From DAOTZS01 sp034434335 (GTDB lineage: Bacteria; Chloroflexota; Anaerolineae; CG2-30-64-16), in NCBI GenBank assembly GCA_034434335.1, contig DAOTZS010000254.1, positions 1 to 7,417 on the forward strand: a stretch of 7,417 bases of DNA, written 5' to 3'. The notes under the pieces are model-generated. The model did not search any database, was not told the DNA's origin, and saw nothing but the letters and a program-made list of their open reading frames with translations. This document shows, one piece after another, positions 1 through 4,808 of this stretch. Position 1 is the stretch's first letter, and each line of letters starts with the position of its first letter. The position numbers and the translations under genes were made by a program.

Positions 1-320
1 GGGCTGAAGGGCTTGGTGACATAATCATCAGCACCCAAATCCAGTCCGCGGATGCGGTCCTCTTCATCCCCTTTGACTGTCAACATGATGACCGGCACCG
101 ATGAAAACTCGCGCAGCCGCGCCAGGGTCTCAAATCCATCCAGGTCGGGCATCATGACATCTAGCAGCACCAGATCTGGGAGTTCGTCCCGCACTTTGGC
201 CAGCGCATTGAGGCCATTCTCTGCCTCCAGCACTTCGTAGCCCTCCAGCTCCAGGTTCATGCGCACAAAGCGCCTCATGCGTGATTCATCATCCACTACC
301 AATATACGTTTCCTGGCCAT
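1..320 (-). CDS. Response regulator, receiver domain (3' end beyond window)
   Basis: This is the phospho-acceptor partner of the adjacent histidine kinase. The 106 visible residues form a nearly complete CheY-like receiver domain. The acidic pair is D10-D11 (ILVVDDE), the phosphorylated aspartate is D54 (VLLDVMMPDLDG), the switch threonine is T81 (VIMLTVKGD) and the conserved lysine is K103 (GADDYVTKPF). The ATG at 320-318 has an excellent ribosome-binding site, GGAGGAGG, six bases upstream (334-327 on the minus strand). It starts 20 bases after the kinase stop, so the two are surely one operon, kinase first. The GADDYVTKPFS ending is typical of OmpR/PhoB-type regulators with a winged-helix DNA-binding domain. 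The output domain lies outside the window, so the class and targets cannot be read. Confidence is high for the receiver domain and low for the subfamily. Confidence 0.95.
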   Translation of the reverse strand, partial: MARKRILVVDDESRMRRFVRMNLELEGYEVLEAENGLNALAKVRDELPDLVLLDVMMPDLDGFETLARLREFSSVPVIMLTVKGDEEDRIRGLDLGADDYVTKPFS

Positions 321-340
321 CCCAGTCCTCCTCCCCGAGC

Positions 341-1891
341 TCAGGCTTCAAGGGGCAATGTGAAGAACACCGTAGTGCCCTTGCCGGGCTCACTACGGAG
401 CCAGATGCGTCCGCCGTGTGCCTCGACAATAGAGCGGCAGAGATAGAGACCCAGGCCGGCACCTTGGGTGTTGCGCCGCAGCCCCGAGTCCACGCGATAG
501 AAGCGCTGGAACAATTTCCCCTGCTCACTCAGTGGGATGCCAATCCCCTGGTCAGCAACGTAGATGGTGGCCTCACGTCTGTCAAACCACCCGCCAACGC
601 GGATCTCGCCCCCGGCCGGCGAATACTTGATGGCATTGCTGATGAGGTTGTTCAGCACCTGCCGCACCCGTTCTTCGTCGCCAAACAAGGTGGGGAAATC
701 GGGCGGAAAGTCTACCACAAAATGATGTTTGTCGCTCTGGAGCCGAAAGTTCTCGACCACTCTTTCGGCCAACCGTGGCAAGTTGAAATCGGTCCGTTCC
801 AGCTTGAATCCGCCCGCCTGGATACGCGAGGCATCCAAGAGGTTGTCAATCAGCGCATTCAGGCGGTCGCTCTCCTCGTTGATCACCTGGAGCCCCTCCC
901 GGAGGGTCTCCTGATCCCAGTGAGCATCTTCCCTGGCCAGCGTGCTGGCATAACCCTTGATCAGCGAGACAGGGGTCTTCAGTTCATGCGAGATGACGGA
1001 GATGAAGGTGGACTTCATCTCCTCTGCTTCGCGAAAGCGGGTGATGTCCACCACGTTGGCGATCACATGGCTGAGGTGTCCCTCATCGTCGTAGAGGGGC
1101 GAATAAGTGATGCTAACGGCGATACGCGAGCCGCCCGGGCGCACCAGCTCCCCCTCGACAACCAGGGGCTTTCTGTCTTCAAACACGGCCTGTCGGGCAT
1201 CGGCGCCGCATAGATTGGGCCCTGAGGCGTTCTCCAGGGCCAACACCTGATAACAGGGCTTTCCTAGCGCCTGCTCAGCCGGCCAGCCAGTCATCTGGCT
1301 GAGAGCGCGGTTGAACACCAGGATACGCAAGTCGGGGTCGAGGATCATCACCCCGTCGGCGCTGTGTTCGATAATGGCGTCCAGCAGTTGCTTTTCGGCC
1401 ATGACCTGCTGATATAGTTGGGCATTGCGCACTGCTATCGCGGCCTGGTCAGCAAAGCTGCTCAGCACATTCTCGTCATTGGCGCTGAAAGCAATACTGC
1501 CGCTACGAAATAGATAGATGACTCCCAGCAGGCGGTCCTCAAAGGTCAATGGCAGGGCGATCACCTGGTGGAGCGGGAGCCGGATGGCGCGCGTGACCAG
1601 GTTAAGTCTCGCCTGCAGGTCTGGGATGGCGTATTCATGGGCGTAGAGAGGGAAGTCAGTTAGCAGGGGCGCGAAGCGAGAGAGCAGGGAGACAGGGATG
1701 CCGTAGCTGGCTCGCACCGTAAGTGTACTGGATCCGTCGCGGCGCAAAGCGATCAGCCCCGCCTCAGCGCGCACCATCTCGGCCGCGCTGGTCAAGATCA
1801 GGCGCAGCAGCGACGGCAGGTCAAGCCGCGAGGTCATTGCCCGGCTGATCTGCAACAGATATTCCCGCTGGCGGAGCTGGTAACTGATCAT
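341..1891 (-). CDS. Soluble GAF-PAS sensor histidine kinase
   Basis: This cytoplasmic sensor kinase autophosphorylates on histidine and passes phosphate to the regulator encoded next to it. In the 516-residue form the order is GAF domain (about 10-158), PAS domain (about 168-285), HisKA with phospho-acceptor H302 (VISHELKTPVSLIKG), and HATPase_c with N box 411-425 (NNLISNAIKYSP), G1 box 447-452 (DQGIGI), F box 459-466 and G2 box 477-482 (GAGLGL). All catalytic boxes are intact. No transmembrane segment is present, so the signal is probably intracellular, sensed by GAF or PAS. The start chosen is the ATG at 1891-1889, preceded by GAGGTG (1900-1895), just before the GAF helix. An in-frame ATG at 1996 would add 35 residues that look non-homologous and has only a weak GGGGA site. 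The PAS domain carries C213 and C228, a partial cysteine motif. The ligand is unknown. Confidence 0.93.
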   Translation of the reverse strand: MISYQLRQREYLLQISRAMTSRLDLPSLLRLILTSAAEMVRAEAGLIALRRDGSSTLTVRASYGIPVSLLSRFAPLLTDFPLYAHEYAIPDLQARLNLVTRAIRLPLHQVIALPLTFEDRLLGVIYLFRSGSIAFSANDENVLSSFADQAAIAVRNAQLYQQVMAEKQLLDAIIEHSADGVMILDPDLRILVFNRALSQMTGWPAEQALGKPCYQVLALENASGPNLCGADARQAVFEDRKPLVVEGELVRPGGSRIAVSITYSPLYDDEGHLSHVIANVVDITRFREAEEMKSTFISVISHELKTPVSLIKGYASTLAREDAHWDQETLREGLQVINEESDRLNALIDNLLDASRIQAGGFKLERTDFNLPRLAERVVENFRLQSDKHHFVVDFPPDFPTLFGDEERVRQVLNNLISNAIKYSPAGGEIRVGGWFDRREATIYVADQGIGIPLSEQGKLFQRFYRVDSGLRRNTQGAGLGLYLCRSIVEAHGGRIWLRSEPGKGTTVFFTLPLEA

Positions 1892-2125
1892 TAGCACCTC
1901 GCCATGATGATAGCAAAGAGGGCCAGAAAGGACAAGTCCCGTGAGGCTCAGCAGTCCCGTGGTTCGCGCTCGATGTAGTGCTTGGGAAAGCCTCATGGCA
2001 ATTGTCCCCGGGCTACAACGTGTGCTATAATGACTGCGATTTCTGATTCCACAAGTGGTTAGCTGGTGTCGGCCGACTACCTCTGTCTGCCGATGTCCCT
2101 GCAGTTCCTGTTTCCCGGAGCGCGG
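1892..2125. promoter_or_regulatory. Divergent control region between kinase and sortase operons
   Basis: This 234-base region separates the leftward kinase gene from the rightward sortase gene. It holds one convincing promoter, facing right, listed separately. Facing left, only a poor match is visible (TTGTGG at 2054-2049 with TATAGC at 2029-2024 on the minus strand), so the kinase promoter is not defined. Part of the region is open in frame with the kinase (to ATG 1996) and with the sortase (from GTG 2066), so true gene starts could lie further out than annotated. The -10 element of the rightward promoter overlaps the likely leftward promoter zone, so the two operons may interfere with or co-regulate each other. 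No clear operator repeat was found. Confidence 0.5.
2002..2031 (+). promoter_or_regulatory. Sigma-70-type extended -10 promoter for the sortase operon
   Basis: The -35 element is TTGTCC at 2002-2007 (4 of 6 to consensus). An 18-base spacer follows, then a perfect -10, TATAAT, at 2026-2031. The bases TGC directly before the -10 give an extended -10 element. Transcription would start near 2037-2039, leaving a leader of about 88 bases before the ATG at 2126. It is the best promoter match in the divergent region. The assignment is from sequence alone. Confidence 0.7.
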
Positions 2126-2992
2126 ATGTCAAAGCATAGCTTTCGCCTGGCGTTTGCCATTTTGACAGTGGCATCCCTCTCGTTGGTTCTTCTTGGAGCT
2201 GGCGGTTGTCGAGCTGTTGATAGAGTTCGAGCGCGTCTGAGAAGCCCAGCGGCTCCTTCTCCGACCGCTGTCCGGGTGGAGCCAACTTCTACGTTAGCGG
2301 TCAGGCTTGCCACTCCTGCCCCTGCCGAAACGGCCACTACCACTCCGTCTGCCACCCTGGGTCAGGTATCCCCTATTTCCCAGACTGCTACTCCGGAGGC
2401 AACAGCATCTCCGGCCACAACGGCAACCCCAACAGCTTCTTTACCTCTGCCTCCTACACCGGCGACCCCGGTCACCAGCCTTCCAGTGCGCATCGCCATC
2501 CCTGACCTGGGCATTGACGTGCCGGTGGTAGAGATGGGGTGGAAGGTGGTCGAGACGGCCGAGGGTCCCCGCTCGGAGTGGGATCTGGAGGTGATTAAGG
2601 ACGCTGCCGGCCACCACATTGATAGCGCGCCTTTGGGCAGCGCAGGCAACCTGGTCATCTCAGGGCATAACAACATCTACGGTCGGGTTTTCCTGCCCAT
2701 CAGCCTGGCGTGGGGAGGCACCGTTACCCGCCTTGACGAGGTAACAGAGCGGTCCGATGCCCTGGACGGCCGGCTAATCTATCTCTACGACGCGGCCGGC
2801 CGGCAGTTCGTATACCGGGTCACCGAGTTTTACCGCCTGAAGGATACCGGAGTACCGCTAGCTCAACGGGTTGCCAACGCGCGCTTCATGCGGCCCACCG
2901 CCGATACACGACTGACCCTGGTTACGTGCTGGCCCCCCTGGAGTAATACCCATCGGCTGATCGTTGTGGCCCGGCCGGCCGGGCAGCCCTGA
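2126..2992 (+). CDS. Stalked sortase (LPXTG-type cysteine transpeptidase family)
   Basis: This is a membrane-attached sortase that would cleave a sorting motif in secreted proteins and attach them covalently to a surface amine. The 288-residue form has an N-terminal hydrophobic segment (7-27) ending in LLGAGGC28, either a membrane anchor or a lipobox. A Pro/Thr/Ala-rich stalk follows (about 40-118), then the sortase beta-barrel (about 119-284). Catalytic residues are visible: H181 (VISGHNN), C268 (TLVTCWPP) and R277 (NTHRLIV). The start at ATG 2126 was preferred because GGAG lies five bases upstream and the signal segment follows at once. A GTG at 2066 would add 20 residues and has no ribosome site. 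The subclass (D/E/F-like) cannot be settled. The next gene starts 17 bases after the stop, so the two form an operon. No LPXTG-like substrate is visible in the window. Confidence 0.93.
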   Translation: MSKHSFRLAFAILTVASLSLVLLGAGGCRAVDRVRARLRSPAAPSPTAVRVEPTSTLAVRLATPAPAETATTTPSATLGQVSPISQTATPEATASPATTATPTASLPLPPTPATPVTSLPVRIAIPDLGIDVPVVEMGWKVVETAEGPRSEWDLEVIKDAAGHHIDSAPLGSAGNLVISGHNNIYGRVFLPISLAWGGTVTRLDEVTERSDALDGRLIYLYDAAGRQFVYRVTEFYRLKDTGVPLAQRVANARFMRPTADTRLTLVTCWPPWSNTHRLIVVARPAGQP

Positions 2993-3009
2993 CTGCCTTA
3001 GGGGGCACA

Positions 3010-4062
3010 GTGGCAGAGCGGTCTGAGAGTTGGAATCAGAGCGGCGGGGAGGGGCGCAGCAGATATCCCCATGTGGGGCTCTGGCTGCGTATCTCGCTCG
3101 GCTTGTTGTTGGGCGTCGGCATGCTGTATTTGGCGGGACGGGCCATCCAGTTCCAGCAACTGGCCAAGGTGCTGTCCGGGGTGCGCTGGCCCTTCGTGGG
3201 GCTGACGTTGCTTACCAGCCTGCTGACACCGGTGCTCAAGGCAGTGCGTTGGCGCTGGCTCCTCTATCCCCGCCGTTTGCCCCTGAGTTCTTTGCATCTT
3301 GCCAGCCTGGTGGTGATTGGGCAGGCTGTAAACTTCCTGATCCCGGGCCGCTGGGGCGAGCTGGTGCGGGCATACCTGACCGGGGAAGAAGGAGGGGTGA
3401 GCAAGGTATATATCCTGGGAACGCTGGCCGCCGAGAAGTTGGTGGACCTGATCGTGCTGGCGCTGCTGGTGCTGGGCCTGATCCCCTTTCTGACCTGGCC
3501 TGCCGGGCTGGCAGTGCGCGTCGAGCTGCTAGGGGGAACGGCGGTAGCGGTATCGGTCGGGGCAGCAGTACTGTTAGGTGGCCGTAACCTCTGGCTGCGT
3601 CTGTCTGAGCGGGTTCTGAGCCGGTTGCCCGAGCGGGTTGCCATACGCTGGTGCCAATGGATTGTCGCCGGTTTGGACGGCCTGAGCTCGTTGGGGTCGC
3701 CGGCCGCCCTGTGGAGGGTGTGGGGTTGGACGGTGCTGTTCTGGCTGGTTGCCGCGACAACGAACCTTCTCCTTCTTCTGGCGTTTGACCTGCCGGCATC
3801 CTGGCTGATGGCCCTGGTCTTGCTTGCCATATTGCAGGGAGGGATTGCTGTGCCCTCTACGCCTGGGAAGGTTGGAGTTTTTCACTACTTGTGTGTGGCA
3901 GGCCTGTCGCTGTTCGGGATACCGCGTGCTGTGGGGTTGGGGTACGGCTTGGTTTTGCATTTTTTGGTGGTCGGTGGTATAAGTGTGTGGGCCGCACTCG
4001 CGTTGTGGCAGCGAAGCTGGAGCCTGGGCCGTCTGGTTGTGGCTTCGATGGCTTGGCGGTAA
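3010..4062 (+). CDS. Flippase-like / LPG synthase TM-domain membrane protein
   Basis: This is a 350-residue polytopic inner-membrane protein of the YbhN/AglD/MprF-N-terminal family (lysylphosphatidylglycerol synthase TM region, UPF0104). Family hallmarks are KAVRWRWLL (77-85), NFLIPGRWGE (108-117) followed by LVRAY, LGTLAAEKLVD (136-146), and a late VPSTPGKVGVFHYL segment. At least six hydrophobic helices are evident, starting near residue 23. Family members are linked to moving or presenting lipids and lipid-linked sugars across the membrane; the substrate here is unknown. There is no cytosolic aminoacyltransferase (MprF C-terminal) domain, so it is not a full lysyl-PG synthase. Translation starts at GTG 3010 with AGGGGG four bases upstream (3000-3005). 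It sits 17 bases behind the sortase gene, which suggests joint expression and a role in envelope assembly. Confidence 0.88.
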   Translation: MAERSESWNQSGGEGRSRYPHVGLWLRISLGLLLGVGMLYLAGRAIQFQQLAKVLSGVRWPFVGLTLLTSLLTPVLKAVRWRWLLYPRRLPLSSLHLASLVVIGQAVNFLIPGRWGELVRAYLTGEEGGVSKVYILGTLAAEKLVDLIVLALLVLGLIPFLTWPAGLAVRVELLGGTAVAVSVGAAVLLGGRNLWLRLSERVLSRLPERVAIRWCQWIVAGLDGLSSLGSPAALWRVWGWTVLFWLVAATTNLLLLLAFDLPASWLMALVLLAILQGGIAVPSTPGKVGVFHYLCVAGLSLFGIPRAVGLGYGLVLHFLVVGGISVWAALALWQRSWSLGRLVVASMAWR

Positions 4063-4094
4063 AGAAGCTCGGGCCCATTCCCCGAATTTGGGAC

Positions 4095-4123
4095 TGGACA
4101 AAAGCCATAATCTCTGCTATACT
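4095..4123 (+). promoter_or_regulatory. Strong extended -10 promoter for the PEP-CTERM gene
   Basis: The -35 element is TGGACA at 4095-4100 (5 of 6). A 17-base spacer follows, then the -10 TATACT at 4118-4123 (5 of 6), with TGC in front of it (extended -10). It begins 33 bases after the stop of the flippase-like gene, so the small secreted protein has its own transcript. The TGCTATA core is shared with the sortase promoter at 2023-2031. Predicted start is near 4130. Confidence 0.72.
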
Positions 4124-4222
4124 CGCTACAACTTGTTTCTTGTACAGTACGCCAATAACTGTCCAGAGGCCTTTATATCTTCAAATGCCCCCATCTTGTC
4201 GTTGTCCAGAAAGGAGAGTCTC
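4124..4222 (+). promoter_or_regulatory. Leader of the PEP-CTERM gene with strong ribosome-binding site
   Basis: This is a stretch of about 93 transcribed bases between the predicted start and ATG 4223. It is AT-richer than its surroundings. It ends in AAGGAGAG (4211-4218), with GGAG six bases before the start codon. An 8-base direct repeat, TGTCCAGA, occurs at 4160-4167 and 4203-4210. Only a weak hairpin is visible (ACAGT 4144-4148 with ACTGT 4158-4162). No known riboswitch was recognised. Confidence 0.45.
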
Positions 4223-4660
4223 ATGGCAAAGCGCATCTCACTAGTTGGGCTCCTGATCGTAGTGTTATTGCTCGCCACGGCTGTGGCAGCCTCGGCCCAA
4301 GCGACCACCACTGTACCACCCCAGATTTCGGTTCCGGGTCCGGGATCAAATGTCGTCAAGGGGACATGGGATCCGGCACAGGCCGGGTGCGTCGTCATCG
4401 TCAAGGGTGCTGATGGGAGTGTCCTTGGCACTGGCGTTGTGCAGGCCGACGGCACTTTCACCGTGTATCTGAGCCGGCCGCCGCAGGTGGGCGAAGAGAT
4501 CCGGGTCGAAAGCCCATGCCTGACGGATCCGCAAGGAAATCCCGTCGTGTACTATTCGATCCCCGTCCTGATTCCGGAGCCGGGCAGCCTGCTGTTGCTG
4601 GGGACTGGATTGGCCGGCCTGGCCGGCTATGTGGGCCTCCGCTGGCGCGCGCGCAAGTAA
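4223..4660 (+). CDS. Small secreted Ig-like protein with PEP-CTERM sorting signal
   Basis: This is a 145-residue exported protein. An N-terminal signal peptide (1-25, cleaved after ASA) is followed by one small beta-rich domain (about 34-116). That domain resembles bacterial Ig-like repeats of the Big_6 style: VVKGTWDPAQAG, then GTGVVQADGTFTVYLS, then VGEEIRVES. C56 and C99 could form a disulfide. The C-terminus is a complete PEP-CTERM tripartite signal: PEP at 118-120, a hydrophobic helix at 122-138 (SLLLLGTGLAGLAGY), and the basic tail RWRARK at 140-145. In known systems such signals are recognised and cleaved by exosortase, in bacteria that make exopolysaccharide. The chosen ATG has AAGGAGAG upstream; the same frame is open back to 3983, but that part overlaps the preceding gene and has no signal. 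It has its own strong promoter. Function unknown; probably a surface or matrix protein. Confidence 0.9.
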   Translation: MAKRISLVGLLIVVLLLATAVAASAQATTTVPPQISVPGPGSNVVKGTWDPAQAGCVVIVKGADGSVLGTGVVQADGTFTVYLSRPPQVGEEIRVESPCLTDPQGNPVVYYSIPVLIPEPGSLLLLGTGLAGLAGYVGLRWRARK

Positions 4661-4703
4661 CGCATATCCTATCTCTGTCTTGGGCTAAGGCCAGGACTTT
4701 GCG

Positions 4704-4733
4704 TTTACAGCAAGTCAGCCGCGCCTGTAGAAT
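4704..4733 (+). promoter_or_regulatory. Promoter-like -35/-10 pair upstream of the hydrolase gene
   Basis: TTTACA at 4704-4709 (5 of 6) and TAGAAT at 4728-4733 (5 of 6) are separated by 18 bases. Transcription would begin near 4740, just before the hairpin at 4748-4786. The hairpin would then sit inside the leader of the hydrolase gene that starts at 4809. Proposed from sequence only. Confidence 0.55.
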
Positions 4734-4747
4734 CGAATCGTTATTGT

Positions 4748-4787
4748 AAACCATTGGGCGTCCGCATGCGGAGCGCCCAATGGTTTT
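4748..4787 (+). terminator. Long near-perfect hairpin (terminator or leader element)
   Basis: The arms AAACCATTGGGCG (4748-4760) and CGCCCAATGGTTT (4774-4786) pair over 13 bases without mismatch. Between them, TCCGCATGCGGA (4761-4772) is itself a palindrome, and one unpaired G (4773) joins the two parts. The RNA could fold as a 17-pair stem with a single bulge and a CATG loop. The T run after it is short (TTTTAAT, mostly inside the stem). It lies 88 bases after the PEP-CTERM stop and 22 bases before the hydrolase ATG. It may end the small gene's transcript, or act as a leader structure because a promoter-like pair precedes it. Confidence 0.7.
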
Positions 4788-4808
4788 AATGGGGCTAAAG
4801 GTGACGCT

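Noticed and set aside
281..1213. 310-codon open frame on the plus strand
   Set aside because: It is antisense to the kinase, whose H, N, G1, F and G2 boxes all lie on the other strand; no ribosome site or domain is visible.
1892..1996. Extended N-terminus of the kinase from ATG 1996
   Set aside because: The added 35 residues resemble no domain, and GAGGTG supports the start at 1891; kept only as an alternative.
2024..2054. Leftward promoter for the kinase (TTGTGG and TATAGC on the minus strand)
   Set aside because: The hexamers match poorly (3 of 6 and 4 of 6) and the 19-base spacing is long; not listed as a separate feature.
2066..2125. GTG start of the sortase at 2066
   Set aside because: There is no ribosome site, and it would place 20 unlikely residues in front of a normal signal segment; ATG 2126 with GGAG is better.
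2290..2480. Possible DNA repeat array in the Pro/Thr-rich stalk of the sortase
   Set aside because: It is low-complexity coding sequence without regular units; not a CRISPR or tandem repeat.
3001..3060. tRNA-like start (GTGGCAGAGCGGTCTGAGAG) resembling a Ser or Leu tRNA D-arm
   Set aside because: No anticodon arm, T-arm (GGTTCGA-type) or closing acceptor stem follows; the bases encode the N-terminus of the flippase-like protein.
4069..4085. Small hairpin TCGGG/CCCGA after the flippase-like gene as a terminator
   Set aside because: It has only five base pairs and no T run, too weak to call.
3236..4108. Overlapping minus-strand frames of 83-188 codons
   Set aside because: They are Pro/Arg/Ser-rich shadows of the flippase-like gene, with no domain or ribosome site.
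3891..4244. 117-codon plus-strand frame spanning the end of the flippase-like gene and the PEP-CTERM leader
   Set aside because: It crosses a strong promoter and the true ribosome site, and its sequence looks like noise.
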